Part shown: in pieces, positions 22,431 through 34,473 of the stretch
How positions within the stretch are numbered: the stretch's first letter is position 1
How the letters are laid out: each line of letters opens with the position of its first letter
From: Rhodamnia argentea
Lineage: Eukaryota; Streptophyta; Magnoliopsida; Myrtales; Myrtaceae
DNA length: 64,000 bases
Assembly: GCF_020921035.1 (NCBI RefSeq)
Contig: NC_063150.1
Coordinates: 6,510,001 to 6,574,000 of the forward strand
Reading direction: 5' to 3'
Program-made: the position numbers and the translations under genes
The notes under the pieces: model-generated
The model's input: only the letters and a program-made list of their open reading frames with translations
Databases searched by the model: none
Told to the model about the DNA's origin: nothing

Positions 22431-22527
22431 AAAAGAAGAAGAAGGAAAGAAGTGCATTTTCAGCACATTTTTACACGAAGAAGTCTTTATTTATTGTTAT
22501 CTTAGCATAGAGTGAAGTAGAAACATT

Positions 22528-22860
22528 TTACGCTGGGGTTTTTTTCGTACATGCCAACATAACATATAAAAACAAATGAAAATAGAGAAATCCATACATT
22601 GAAGAGCGAACACAGACACACTCAAAGAAGTCGACGGGCTGTTTTCTTTCGACAAGGCACTGGGGGAGACTCCCTCCACGATCAGTGGCAGTGCCCGCTG
22701 CTCGCGGCATAGTGCCTGGAGTCTTGTCTTCTGGTTCCCTCGTTCGGGCTTCAATAACAGCCGGGCTCACCGAGAAAGAAGATGGTGAATCGAGCTGCAA
22801 AGGACCTATGCCGTCGGCAGAAGATAACGAAAGATTCACTGCAAGTTTTATGACGGGCAG
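22528..22860 (-). CDS. Candidate exon, unknown product
   Basis: An open minus-strand frame of about 110 codons with protein-like composition in its first 75 (NLSLSSADGIGPLQLDSPSS, then Pro/Arg/Gly-rich) and a hydrophobic tail. It lies downstream of the candidate small gene at 23403-23666 on the same strand and might be a later exon of it or a separate transcript. No family recognised. Confidence 0.25.
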   Translation of the reverse strand: MPVIKLAVNLSLSSADGIGPLQLDSPSSFSVSPAVIEARTREPEDKTPGTMPRAAGTATDRGGSLPQCLVERKQPVDFFECVCVRSSMYGFLYFHLFLYVMLACTKKTPA

Positions 22861-23012
22861 ACTCGCATGGTTTTATGACGCGTTTAACACGAAGATATAT
22901 GCCTTCAGAAGACAGCACTCTGGTCTGTCTGGGATTTGAACCGAATGGTTTCCTTGTCATTTGGTTGTAGAGTGTCAAAGAATGAGACTTAAATCATTCT
23001 CTCAGATGCATT

Positions 23013-23015
<3 letters not shown>

Positions 23016-23075
<60 letters not shown>
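23016..23075. repeat. (GA)30 microsatellite
   Basis: Uninterrupted GA dinucleotides over about 60 bp. The longest simple repeat in the window. Confidence 0.95.
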
Positions 23076-23079
<4 letters not shown>

Positions 23080-23402
23080 ATACTTATTAACATTCCCATC
23101 AAGCATGCCACAATGGGATTTAGCCAAAAAGGAAAAAAGAGAAACAGCACATGATAACGTGGTCTTCAGATGTGTTATCTAACTGTAAATAAGAATACAA
23201 GTTCCACAGCTACCCTGCTTGACCAGAGAAATCACTTGATGACCCTGATAACGTGCTAAAATGAATATAGCCGTCAGATTTGGCGACACCTATGAAGGAG
23301 TCCCGTACTGCGGAGGGCTCATTGTTTCATGATCGAGGTTTCCGATACTACACTCATGTAGTCACGTTCTATAACTTCTCGCTCGACCATCCCAAACGGG
23401 CG

Positions 23403-23666
23403 TTATTTGCTTTCTTTCTCTGCCTCATTAGCCAGGGAAACCTTGCTAAGCCTGCTCGGCGACGTGGCGTTCGCATCAGTCATCCGGGAACGTCGGCTCC
23501 TGCTAGTGCTCGGACGGACGCTTGAAGCATACAGTGCTCGATGTGCGATCGCCCTCCCAAAGTGGGTTTGTAATTTCCCCGACTTTTCATCGCCACTCGA
23601 TTGCTCTGAGGACATGCCCTGGATGTTGGTCCCTGATGCCTCAGCGAGTGCCTTTTCTGTGGCCAT
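23403..23666 (-). CDS. Candidate small Ser/Arg-rich protein, 87 aa
   Basis: An ATG at 23666 lies about 70 bp downstream of a minus-strand TATATA (23734-23740), a normal plant promoter layout. The 87 residues start MATEKALAEASGTNIQGM. They have an acidic/Ser segment, then a Ser/Arg cluster (RPSTSRSRRSR), and end in a polar tail. No domain is recognised. It could be a first exon that continues by splicing. The sequence context is GC-balanced, unlike the flanking spacer. Confidence 0.4.
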   Translation of the reverse strand: MATEKALAEASGTNIQGMSSEQSSGDEKSGKLQTHFGRAIAHRALYASSVRPSTSRSRRSRMTDANATSPSRLSKVSLANEAEKESK

Positions 23667-23740
23667 ACTGGGAACGAAATGAACAGCCGTCAATGTTCAA
23701 GAACCTAAGAAAACACAAGGCAAGGGTCTCTGCTATATAT

Positions 23741-25235
23741 GGATCTGCAAAAGGTAGTCTTGGTGGGTACAGAACACATTCTTTTTTCTGAGATTGCCTC
23801 ATGAACAGGGGGTGGAATCTGATAGAGTTGGAGCAATGCAGGATTGAGTTAAAAGTGAGGCTGGGAGTGAGTCGCCTGCTGGGCCGCAAAGGACATCTCG
23901 TTGAATCTAACTTTAACTGAAGAAGAAGAGATGTGTGTGCCTTTGATCCGAAGGCATTCGATGTACCGATCACTTGGTTTTGTGCTTTGTGGTTTCTCAA
24001 TTGTCCTCCTGTTCTTAGGCAAATATGACATTGGGCAGGGTAAAGTGACATGTTACCTTGTCTGCAAGACTGCATCTGAGCTGCCTTTTACTCACAAAAG
24101 AGGAACATTTGTCAAGTCTCCATCTCCATTGTCTTTGCAGCCATTATGCCCCAATTAACGGTACCTTAGCTTCGCGAAGAACCAACCACCAGAAAAATAT
24201 TTTTCGAGAAATGATCTCTATTGTCGATTACAAAAACATATTAGCAAAAAGTCCCGAACGTTGATGATCTCTAGCAAACGGTCCCTTAATCTTGTTTGCT
24301 ACTTAGCAACGACCGAGGATAGAGTCTAAAGTGGACCAGTAGAACTAGTAATGCTGCTACTCTTTCGCTTGCAAATTAGGCTTTTCATCGTACAGGAGCT
24401 GCATCTTGTTTTCTTTGTGATGATCTCTCACAGAGTTAAAAAAATACAGTGTTAATGGAGTTTTCTTTAATTTATAATTGTAGTATAGCCTCTAATGTTT
24501 GATAGAATGGAAGGTTTGTTTTAGCCCCCGAAAGAAACAATTATCCTCAAATGGTCAGGAGACATTGTCAATCTTACAAATAGGCAGTGTGATTGTGTAG
24601 TTCTTTTTCGTTTTTGGTGTTGGTGTGATGATATGTAGTTAACAAGGCCTAAAGTCCTAATTTTTCCCTTGACATGTCATTAATTTAACGGCCACAATGG
24701 ACGAAAATTTAACGGATGTCATTTTTGGCTATCAACACAACGTTGGTCCATTTTTATGAGATGTTAAAATGTTTGAGCCGCGATTGGATCCCGACCAGAC
24801 CCAAAGTTTGTATTTTTCTTTGGAATTGTGTCCAATTACATCGCCATGTTTCGCTTGCCCGGAATTTATCCTCATAAATATTATCCTTTTAACTTCTACT
24901 TTGATGGTTATTCCGTTCTCGATCCAACGGGGGAACAAGGCGAGTGTGGTCGATCACACAAAATCAAATATTCTTAGCACGAGGAATTAACCGATTTTAC
25001 GAAATGAAAAAAAAATCAGTAAACTCAAACAAATTCATAGATAATCAAAAACATACATTAGATCAATCAACAATAAGAAGCTAATTGAATAAGCACTTTA
25101 CAAAGTGTCATGTAGAAATACCTTGGACTGCCTAGTTTTGATCATTCGCAAAATAGAGGGTTCCATGAATCTCCCCGGGCATGGGGGGTTTTCATTTGAA
25201 CATACGCACTCTGTGCTCACTTTTCAACGGGCCAA
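23741..25235. other. Intergenic
   Basis: Open frames at 23641-24158 on both strands overlap the candidate promoter and are not convincing. From 24240 on there are fragments resembling MITE arms (AGCAAAAAGTCCCGAACGTTG, CTAAAGTCCTAATTTTTCCC) but no complete element. Confidence 0.4.
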
Positions 25236-25472
25236 GGGTGCGTTCGTTTTGAGAAAAATTTATGATAAAAGAAAAATGCTTTTTGTGAAATCATTTTTCA
25301 AAAAAATAATTTTCCGTGTCCACGTAATTTAATTTATTTCCCTAACCTTAAAATAAATATATTATTTGCCCGTAATTTTTTTTTTGGTGACCCATTATAT
25401 TCCGCAAACCAAACTCGTGAAAATCAAGAAAAATAATTCCCGAAAAATGCCTTCACTCAAACAAACACACCC
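25236..25472. mobile_element. Small TIR element (gggtgcgtttgtttg family)
   Basis: Left end GGGTGCGTTCGTTTTGAG, right end the complement of GGGTGTGTTTGTTTGAG. The whole element is about 237 bp, with the GAAAAAT/ATTTTTC inner motifs shared with copies at 45441 and 52346. Confidence 0.65.
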
Positions 25473-26896
25473 CGCGAATATGCTTTGGATCGGACGATTT
25501 TCCTGTTTCGCTAAAATAAACGAATTTTTTTCCCTAACACATAGATTTTTGAAAGAGTTGATTAGTATTAAACTTTAATTTGAGTTGTTTATCAATACGC
25601 ATTTTTTAAAAAATCTACCGACTTATTAAATGAGCTACCGTTTTTTTTCTTTTATCTTGCTTACAAACCCTCAAATGTATCAACTCTCTTTAGGGATTAT
25701 CAACTTTCATTAGAATGATTACTAACTTTTTCTGTGATTAAGTTACTCGCAAGTTTTGTATTAGCGACTCCTTTTCAAGTTGGTTACCGACGCTCACTTA
25801 GTATCCAATCACCAGCTTCTCTTATCTTTAATCTTTAGCGAAAATCACATTATCTTTAATCTTCTCGAGTTTTTTATCCACTTTTCTTACCAACATCGTA
25901 AATCACTAAAGATTAGAGCATGGAAAGCCACAAAAAAAAAAACAAATTAGAAGAGCTCCTAAACAAAATCGAAACAAGTCCTCAGAAGCCGGTTCTTGGG
26001 TCGGGTGACTGGGGAACTTTGTCAGTGGGGTCCATAAAGTTGAGATTAGTTGGGTTTGTCTGTATTAGCAGCTTTCCTCACAGTGATTAACTTAATAATT
26101 ATCAGAAAGTGGTTGACAAACACATAACGTTCTCGGGTTCTTTTAATTTTTTTAACAATTATATCTTCTTCATCTTCTTTTTATGTGGGGCCCAGGCTTT
26201 AAGGAATTTATTAATCGGGGGAGCTACTTTTTGTCTGGCTCGTGATGGGGAAAAGAAGGGTCATTCCTTGCGGATGGTCCAGAACGTATGGGCCGGGTTT
26301 TGTCCGGCTTGGCGTCTTCTCGTCCCCACCATTTTCCCCTTTTGAATTTTTCTATTGAGACTGATCATTTTGGTCATTTATTAGCGGCAATTGGAAATAA
26401 TAATAATAATAATAATATAGAAATATATCAATGAAAAAAATAGGAAAAGTAAAAATAAAAATAAAAAGAAAAAGAAAAAGAAAAGAAAGGAACCCATAAA
26501 TTAAATGGAAAGTCTTACCACAGTCTAGGATCTTTGACGGTGACACCGGACCATACACCTTGGTGGTGGTGGCGGAGCTTATGCCACGTGTCGTCTCCAG
26601 ATCCCCACAAGTCATCATACTAGCGGGATCTGATCTTACTATTACCAAGTTCGTAGTTTCTTTTGCAGCCCAAAATTCTGTTTAGCTCGTGATAAAAATA
26701 AAATCTGGGTATGGATGGAAAAATAATTTCTACCGTTAAGGATTTCACTTTTCAATGTTCAGTCTTCGACTTTTATTTGTTAAAAAGAACAATCCAAGTT
26801 TATGATAAAAGTAAAGACGCGTGACGCTATCCGCAATTAGATCCCATAGTTTCTTAATCTTTTTATTGCTGCAAAATAATGAGTAAATTATTTTTA
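25473..26896. other. Intergenic
   Basis: No gene seen. Contains an AAT trinucleotide run (26397-26416) and purine-rich (AAAAAG)n near 26450-26490. A CCACGTGTC G-box-like motif is at about 26583. Confidence 0.4.
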
Positions 26897-27380
26897 GGGC
26901 TAATGCTACGAAAAATTTCAAACTTGTACACTTAAGATAAATTTACATCAATTTATTTTTTTTGCCACAAAAAATCCTAAATTAGTACATTTTTGATAAA
27001 TTTACCCCAAATTGATACGATTATGATAAATTTACCCTATGTTGATTTTCGTTAAATTTTATCGTCAAATTGCTGAGTTGGATGACACGTGGCAATTGTC
27101 GAATGTATATGTTTGGGATTTTTATCTTCTATTTGTCATAGGTATATTAATTTGGAGCTTTTTGTGGTATTAATCCAATTTAACACAAATTAACGGAGGG
27201 TAAATTTGTCACATTCGTACAAATTTAAGGTTTTTTGTGGTAAAAAAATAATTAGTTTAAGGTAAACTTGTCATAGATGTATCAGTTTGAGATTTTTTAT
27301 GATCAAAAAAATAATTTGAAATAAATTTATTATAAATGTATCAATTCAAAAAATTTTGTGGTATTAATTCTTATTTTTAA
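26897..27380. mobile_element. MITE with repeated gataaatttacc units
   Basis: The left arm repeats GATAAATTTACCC-type units with CAAACTTGTAC and CTAAATTAGTAC spacers. The right arm repeats complements (GGTAAATTTGTCAC, GGTAAACTTGTCAT). AT-rich, about 480 bp. Related copies are at 42740-43130 and 54008-54450. Confidence 0.6.
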
Positions 27381-28740
27381 CTTTTCCTTCAACGGTAGAG
27401 GTTAATCTGGAATTTTCAAGAACTCGTTAGAAGTAGAATCTGCATTGTTCACGAGATCACGACCCTTCTGAAAGAAAAGGCAAATGACACGCACGTTTTT
27501 AGCAAATCGCTAATCTAATGTCGTCGATGGACAAAACGAAAGGACATCTCGACTCCACGTCAGCTGGTTCACAGACAGCTTTCGTGTCTCAAAGATGATG
27601 TCTCTCGCTTTTTGGATTAGATTGTTGGGAAAGTGGCAATTCTCCCTTCTTTGCACAAAATCCTCTCACGCAACCTCGACCATTATTTCAGCATAATGGA
27701 CGAAAATTGTACATGAATAATCTTCGAATATATATATATATATATATATGAGAAATGCTTAATTAATAATCCGATAATACCGTCAGTTATTTCTGATCGT
27801 AAATCCACACATCATCATAGTGTATTTTGCATAAAACACTCATTAATTAATTTTTTTTTGTGTGCGCCTATTAAAAAATTTAACTTTATTTAAATAAAAA
27901 GGAATTAAGGACTTGTGTGTCAGCGAATTTGAAGATAAATCAAATTATGGATCCAACCGAGAGGATAATAGTATGAGATTGGCCAGGGCTTGTAGATAAA
28001 GAAAGACTATATTCCTCATGTGTATATTACGTAGAAAAAATATTAATTGACGATGTGACTGTACGTAATGAAATCGTAGACAGTGAAGTGAAATCCAATA
28101 CACGAAATAATTGGATTATACTGCGGTGGCACAATGAGTAAAATGAAGAGTTTAGCTGCTTCAAGCGCTACGATAATATTTGTTGATGTTGCTTCAACTA
28201 CCCTGAAACAATATGATTCAAAAAACGTGTCCAGAGTAGTCGAAATATTTATTGCCTGTAGGCCGTTATGAATAAATCAATAAGATATATTTAAATTTAT
28301 AGTAAGTTACGTTTCAAGATATTTTGACTCGTGCAATCGGAGGGTGTTTTTCTCATAGAGTTTCTTAATCATCGAAAGAGATTATATAATACCCACATAA
28401 TATATATATATATATATATATATATTAATTATAGGGCAAAAGAATAAATAGATTTTTTTTTTAAAAAAAAAAATGAGAGTCGCACACAGAAGACGGAGAG
28501 GGTCGCTGTCCCTCATGCTGTTTTCAAATGGGGGAAATATGTGATACAAATTTGGCACATTATCACTTCCCTCTGTCTTTCTTATTTTTTTATTTTTTTA
28601 GTTTTTGGTCGGAGCTTTTTTATTTTTTATTTTTTAATAAATCATTTTTAAGAGTATTTCTTATAAAATTATGAATTCCCTTTTGCCCCCAAAAGAAAAA
28701 GATAAAAAGGACAAAAGGAAAAGAAACTATCCACGAGTCT
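27381..28740. other. Intergenic, upstream of the GATA gene
   Basis: Contains (TA)n runs at 27728-27748 and 28398-28425 and no supported gene. The right end is the GATA promoter. Confidence 0.5.
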
Positions 28741-28747
28741 TATAAAA
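28741..28747 (+). promoter_or_regulatory. TATA box of the GATA gene
   Basis: TATAAAA 290 bp upstream of the ATG. The intervening sequence is CT-rich leader. Confidence 0.6.
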
Positions 28748-29030
28748 CTCCTGAAATCTTCACAACCCAAAGCTTCTGTGCTTCGCTTCCTCCCCTGCTT
28801 GTCTCTCACCAATTCTCTCCACATTCTTATCCAAAGTCCGGTTCTCCAACCGAACTCTCCAATCCAGCCCGCAGCAACCCAAGCACCTGTCGATCGGTTT
28901 CTGCCCCCGAATCGAGCTACGCAAGAAGCATCCGCCGGGTGATCTGGAGCGGGCAATAGGCGATTCTAGATCGATCTCGTCCTAGAATCAAAGCAATCTT
29001 TTGTCCTTGTTTTGTGGGGGAAGAGAGAAG

Positions 29031-29506
29031 ATGAAAGTTGTGGATAGGCACTGCGTGGAGTGTCGCACCACTCGAACCCCCATGTGGCGAGGCGGTCCTG
29101 CTGGTCCTCGGGTACCGCTCAAAATCTGATCTTTTTATCGAATTCGACGCCCAATTCCTCTCTTTGCTGTAGTTCTTTGCCGTTCGATTCCTGATTTGGT
29201 CGATGCTCTGTTTTTCCCTGGCAGTCACTGTGCAACGCGTGTGGGATCAAGTACAGGAAGAAGACCAGGGGACTGGGCGTGGACAAGAAGTGCTTCAAGA
29301 ACACACCCACCGCCAACAACAGCGACGACGACGACAGAATCCAGCGAGGGCTAGCGGATATAATGAAGCAGGGGTTGGTAAATCCCGCCGTGAAAACAGA
29401 GCCCGAGAGAAACAGAGCAACGGCAGGCGAGATGAGGTGGAGACTGCGGGAGGAAGAAGAGGCGGCCATACTCTTGATGGCTCTCTCTTGCGACGTCTTC
29501 GGTTGA
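29031..29506 (+). CDS. B-class GATA zinc-finger transcription factor with LLM motif, 120 aa
   Basis: Two exons, 29031-29111 and 29225-29506, separated by a 113 bp GT-AG intron (phase 0) inside the zinc finger. The finger is C-X2-C-X18-C-X2-C (CVEC ... CNAC, residues 8-33), followed by the basic tail GIKYRKKTRG. The intron position, between the WRGGPAGPR loop and SLCNAC, is usual for this class. The C-terminus has a Glu-rich segment leading to AAILLMALS, the leucine-leucine-methionine motif of the GNC/GNL and GATA15/16/17 group. The short length and lack of an N-terminal extension place it with the GATA15/16/17 type. Such factors bind GATA sites in the nucleus and affect greening, germination and growth responses. 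Confidence 0.92.
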
Positions 29507-31163
29507 AAACATGTCAAAGGCTGCAATCTTTTTGGCCTTTTGGAGCATCATCATCATCTTCAACCTCATGATGAAGCTGCTGCTCTCGGGTGGATGAAAA
29601 GGAAATCACCAGCGTAATACCGGACACTGTTTTTGGTTTTTGCCCCCTTTTTCCTTTTCCTTTTCCTTTTCCCTGGGTGTCCATACCGACTTGTACACTA
29701 ATCTTGCCAAAGCTTGGAAGAACACTTCTAATTCGTCCAGAATCGGTTAAATTGGATGCTTTACGAGTGAATACTGCATTAATCAATTATGTTCTCGTGG
29801 ATTGGAAGAGACAGGATCGATGATCAAATACTCTGTTCTCTGCAAAAGTATGCAATTCGCTGTGGTTTTGATCTTTATACCTGTTTTGTCTGGTAGAACT
29901 TGTATACCCATTATGAGTTGAAGCATCTAGAGAAGAAGACTCGAAACGATTCCTAGTCCAATCATTTGTTAGGGTGGCGTTGGTCTTCTGACTTCTTGTC
30001 CAAGGTTTCAGCAGAGTAATCATGGAGGGCGGCCATTCGGTGAGTGTTAGAGATAATGATTCCAATATTTGTAATATTCGCGGCAACCACAATTTTATAA
30101 TACGCAGTCGTTGAAAAGTCCAGAACGATCCAAGAGTTTTAAAGGATTATACACAATGGTTCGTCAAATACTACCAAACTGTACGATAAAAGGGAAGTAC
30201 CTAACTCGACTTACTCAACACGAGGGCAAGTTCATTTCTCATCTTGCCTAAGAACTCTCTCTATATCATTGAGAAAAGAGTACGCACAATACAAATTGTC
30301 AAATATCATCACCCTCGATACGGAATAAGATGTTTGCAATTTTATTTGATTAAATATATCTCTAAAGGTCATACAGGATCATTTTTCTATCTAATTCAAG
30401 TGACATCGCCCGACAAAATTAAGCATGTCTAGTCTTCATTCCCAACATGAAAGTTAGAACCAACACCTTTGCATTGATATCTCGTGCGTTCTTATCAAGA
30501 TGGTGTACTTTTCTCTCTCTTTTTTTAACCCAAGTGCATGAGCGCAGGTGCCCGACTCCCTGGTGGTCTATGGGACACTCTGCAAGCTCTAGGAATAAAT
30601 TAAATCCGAGCATTTGATTTGCGTAGATTATCCTTATCCAAAGCAATTTGTATGCAGCTGGTGAGATTTGAATAAGTGAAATGCGGTTCTCGAGTTCAGA
30701 AATCTCCCGATACCTCAATGAACAATGCCAATTCCAGCTATTGTTATCAAATAGCAAGTGGGTTGATTTGATAACAAAGCAGTTTTTGGCCAGCCCCAAT
30801 CAGTTAATAAAGTATGCCAAGAAGCAATACAAGGTAAGTCTTAGATATGGTTCTCTTAGTTAGAGTGACACCGTAAGTCTCGTCATTCTGTGAGTGGAAG
30901 ATTGGATATTTGCAGGACGACATCGTTTCGAATTTCTATTTATATTGGTTTTGGGGGACCTAGCCTATTATTTAGCGGACTTTATTGTTTCAAACGCTAC
31001 GTCATGGAATGCGCATCCCCGCCGGCGGGAGCCCCGCACCTGTGTGACGACGTCGTAATGGCCGGTCCTATCTACGGAAGAAGCAGAAAAGCTTCCACAT
31101 GTTTCTGGGCGAGTCTCGGGACCCGCCACGCAAAACATCCCCGAACAACAAGTGAACAACTGA
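29507..31163. other. Intergenic between the GATA and hydrophilic-protein genes
   Basis: The first 300 bp are the likely GATA 3-prime UTR. The rest has no supported gene. Open frames at 30419-30799 (-) and 30681-30863 (+) have no recognisable product. Confidence 0.45.
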
Positions 31164-31193
31164 CACGTGCACTCTGTTGTACGAGGCCACGTC
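31164..31193 (+). promoter_or_regulatory. ACGT elements (G-box/ABRE-like)
   Basis: CACGTG at 31164-31169 and CCACGTC at 31187-31193, about 150-170 bp upstream of the ATG at 31337. Paired ACGT cores are typical of ABA- and seed-responsive promoters. That regulation is inference. Confidence 0.45.
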
Positions 31194-31336
31194 AACATGT
31201 TCGCCACGCTTCGTCCCACAACGCCTTCACTCTAGAAAGTCCTCGTCAGCTCCTGGCTCTCTGCAAATAAAAGAACATATGCCACGCCATCTTTTATCAT
31301 CATCGCAGCTGAGAGCACGATCAACAGGAGACCAAA

Positions 31337-32277
31337 ATGCGATCGAGATTAGCTGCCATAGCCGGAAGCTCTTACAGAGCCGTGACCGGATTCGGTTGCG
31401 AAACCCCGAGGCGAGGGCTCGTGGCGGTCCCGAAAGGTCGAGCGGCCGATCCCGAAGTACTCGGAGAAGAGCGAGAATCCGAGGTGAAGCCCGCTGTTTT
31501 CTCCGGAGAGCCAGAGGTATATGAATCATCTGAACTTGCCGTACTAGATCAGGCAAAGTCATAGTAATAGCAAGCAATGGCACGACGGAATTCGCTTAAA
31601 ATTTCTATACACCTGGGTTCTTTCTATCGAAATTGATTCTGATCCATACAGGTTTTTTTACGTTCTTCTAAACTGTAATTGAATCACGTAACTGGCAGAA
31701 AACTAGGGAAGTGTACGAGCCTGACCCTAAAACAGCATTGAAGCGAGACGTGGAACACGAACTCCCCATGCCCAGGGGAGACTCCGAGCCGTTCGTGCAG
31801 CCCAGGCCGCCGCATTCCACCTCGCCCAAGCTCCAGAGTACCCCTGTGCACGACCCCGTCGAACCCATTTACCAACAGAAGCAAAAAAAGGCATCTGCCA
31901 CGCCAGTTGAGAATGTGAGCTGCGCGGGGCTGGATGGCTCGCCGTGGCCGGAAGGCGACGGGGAGAACCAATCGCAGGGGAAGAGGGGAGAAGCAGATGA
32001 GGACGACAGGGAGTACTACAAGCACCACAAGGCTTCGCCACTGTCGGAGATAAAGTTTGCGGACACAAGGAAGCCGATCACGAGGGCGACCGACGGGACG
32101 GCAGACTCGGCGGAATATGGGAGAGGGCCGGGTGTGGTTGGGTGGAGGCCGGAGCAGCTGGACACAGCGGAGGAGGCGCTGATGCGGGCGGCGAGGATCT
32201 GGAAGGAGTCGGCAATGACGGGGGTCCCTGATGCGCCGCAGTCCAGAGTGCTGAGGGCTCTTCGTGGTGAAGTATAA
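31337..32277 (+). CDS. Plant-specific hydrophilic, LEA-like protein, 252 aa
   Basis: Two exons, 31337-31516 and 31699-32277, with a 182 bp GT-AG intron (phase 0). The first 35 residues are rich in Arg, Ser and Ala with no acidic residue before residue 38, resembling a mitochondrial or plastid targeting peptide. The rest is highly hydrophilic, Pro/Glu/Lys-rich. A block that I recall as conserved among plant homologues lies near the C-terminus: EYYKHHKASPLSEIKFADTR, then GWRPEQLDTAEEALMRAA and a VLRALRGE end. I do not know a biochemical function. The composition and the upstream ACGT elements suggest a seed- or desiccation-related protein, which is inference. The open frame continuing past the donor ends within 17 codons, which supports splicing. 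Confidence 0.75.
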
Positions 32278-32529
32278 GACTAATGGATTTTCCCCGTAAG
32301 CTTCAATTTGGGAATGTACGTGTATAACTTAGCGGTCTGTTTTGAGGCAAAATACGAATGGGCTCATTGTAATATAATTCTGCTTGCAGTAAATTTTGTC
32401 TGCTTGCGGGCGGGACGTGCTGGATCTTTACAACTTGCAATTTCCAAAGACGGGTCCCTTCATGTACATCTCTGACGCGTAATAATCATTCATTCCATCC
32501 TGTCGCTTGATCATCCAACACATTACTGG

Positions 32530-33730
32530 GAGAAATATAGAGGCGTCAAACTGTGGGTCGGGTCGGATTTGAATCGAATTGAATATAGTCCAATTCATAT
32601 TGATTTATTTAATTCGCTTTGATCCATTTTCACGTGATATAAATTTTATGATCTATAATCGACCCAATCCATACCCAATTTGACTCGTATAATTTAAATA
32701 TTTATATATTTAACCAAATCATGATATATTTGTTTCATAAAATAAAAAAATGTAAAAACCGCTTGGCCGATCGCCCACCGTCGTCACCACGGCTCGCCCA
32801 CCGCCTCCACTCGCCCACTGCCTCCATCGAGTTGAATTTCACGAATCAAGTGAAATGCACACTGGAGTATACATTTCTGCACCGGGACAGGTTGATCATC
32901 AAGCAACAAGTCTAATGTGAGGATTATTTTCTCAATTTCAAGCTGAATATGAGGCTCCCAACCACACGAGGTTGCACAAAAACTACGAATATAAAATCAC
33001 ACAAACATGACAAAAACACTCACGTGGTCCAAAAAGGACTGAAGAGAGGATTCTCCCTGAGCAGTTGGAACGAGAGCCTCCCGAAGAATTTGGCAACGCA
33101 GCCGCCTTCGAACCCAACAAACATCGTCACGATGAACACCGCGACGTTGGCGACGACGATCACCGGGACTAGCCACGACGTCCACCGCTTGTTAGAGTAG
33201 CGGCAGCAATTCACGTAGTATGCCGTTTGATTGTAGCTCCCACTCGAAGTAATTGGCCGGGCGAGGCCCTTCCTAGAGCCTCGCTCGAGATCTCGGCTCG
33301 ACATGGCTCAAATCAAACCAGATTCGAAGGGAAAAACCAACCCAAATTTGATTCACCGAGCGAACCATCATTTACTCTGTCTTGAATTCAGAGAGTTTTC
33401 GAAGGGTGACGGCATTGGTTGGGCGGGTGGACTGCGGCAGCGGCAGGGTGCTGGTCGGTGGCGGTGGCGGTGGCGACGGGCGACGGTGGAGGGCGACGGC
33501 AGCGAACGAACAGTGGGCGGCGGTTTATAAATGACTAAAAGTTATCTTGCGAAGCTATAAGCTACAGGTCGAAAATGGGTCGAGTTAAAACTCATATTTG
33601 AATGGGCTTTATAGGCCTAAATTCATATTTGACCCATTTTTTAAGTTTGTTGAACCCATATTTGACTAAAATGAATAAAAATGAGTTAAAAAGTGAGTCA
33701 AAGACTCATATTGACAGCTCTAGAGAAATC
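32530..33730. mobile_element. hAT-like TIR element carrying a rhomboid gene fragment
   Basis: The ends are TAGAGGCGTCAAA at 32538 and the complement of TAGAGCTGTCAA at 33722. The arms continue with GGGTCGGGTCGG/gggtcgag and TTTGACTCGTAT/actcatatttg motifs. Flanks GAGAAATA (32530-32537) and GAGAAATC (33723-33730) agree at 7 of 8 positions, a length typical of hAT elements. The interior holds a host gene piece (33020-33304, minus) and GC-rich ggtggcgg repeats at 33420-33525. No transposase is present. Confidence 0.7.
33020..33304 (-). pseudogene. Captured first exon of a rhomboid-like (RBL) protease
   Basis: From an ATG at 33304 the frame reads [13 protein letters not shown], then [39 protein letters not shown] and [10 protein letters not shown]. 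This is the N-terminal region of plant rhomboid-like intramembrane proteases (basic head, first transmembrane helix, conserved FEG.C.A.F.GR.SFQ.L.ENPL.GP block). The catalytic GxSx and His helices are absent, since the copy ends with exon 1. It lies wholly inside a TIR element, so it was most likely acquired by the transposon. The frame is still open, so a chimeric transcript is possible, but it cannot be a protease. Confidence 0.8.
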
Positions 33731-34473
33731 TCAACCGGCCATTCCATTCTCAAGTCTCTCGGGCTCCCGTCACCGTGATCTCTATATAAGAGGGCCGACT
33801 GTCGATTCAAGTTGTTTGGAGAGCCCAAGTCGTCATCATTCGCTTCTTGGGGGCCCGTTTAGGATGATGGTCTTGTTAAATGGGGACGACCTGAATTGCT
33901 CTGCTCTGTTGGCTCATTAGTTGTTCCTGAGCCACCGGTTTGAGGCGGCATCCGACGCGGGAAGCGATAATAAGGGAGAAAGCAAAGGCTCTGCGTACGC
34001 GAATGATTCACCGTCTCTAACGTTTCGGCTATATGAAGCTGGTTACGTAAATGTTAGCTTGGTGGTGAGGAAACCGGATGAAAGTTTTGACTTTTTTATG
34101 ATATAAGCTACCATTTTCTTTCATTCATTCCCAGGGTGCATGCACGAAAACGTGACATGTCATGACATTTGCCAAACGTACCGACGACTATTACTCTTGC
34201 CCTGCGCCCTATCATCATGGGATTATTTATATAAAAACGGACACGATCGCTTGCTTTTCCATGTTGCTGATATGACCTAACATTCCGCAGTGTAATTTGG
34301 TCGCCCACTCGCTGTAGAACCTACGGATCGTGGCCCCACTCATATGCTCTCGCGCCCACGAACGGCTACTTCACAATCCCGCCGCCTCTTTCAAAATTGA
34401 AAACACAACCCCCCTTGCGCGCTCTGTCACCATCTCTGCTTCTCTCTCTCTCTCTGAGGCAGGAAAGGCAAGA
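33731..34473. other. Intergenic with a possible promoter
   Basis: TATATAAG at 33782-33789 is followed by short open frames (33861 and 33921) that match nothing I know. No gene model can be supported. Confidence 0.35.

Noticed and set aside
29203..29571. 122-codon plus-strand frame in the GATA region
   Set aside because: It is a shifted frame over the second GATA exon, which encodes the rest of the zinc finger in the correct frame.
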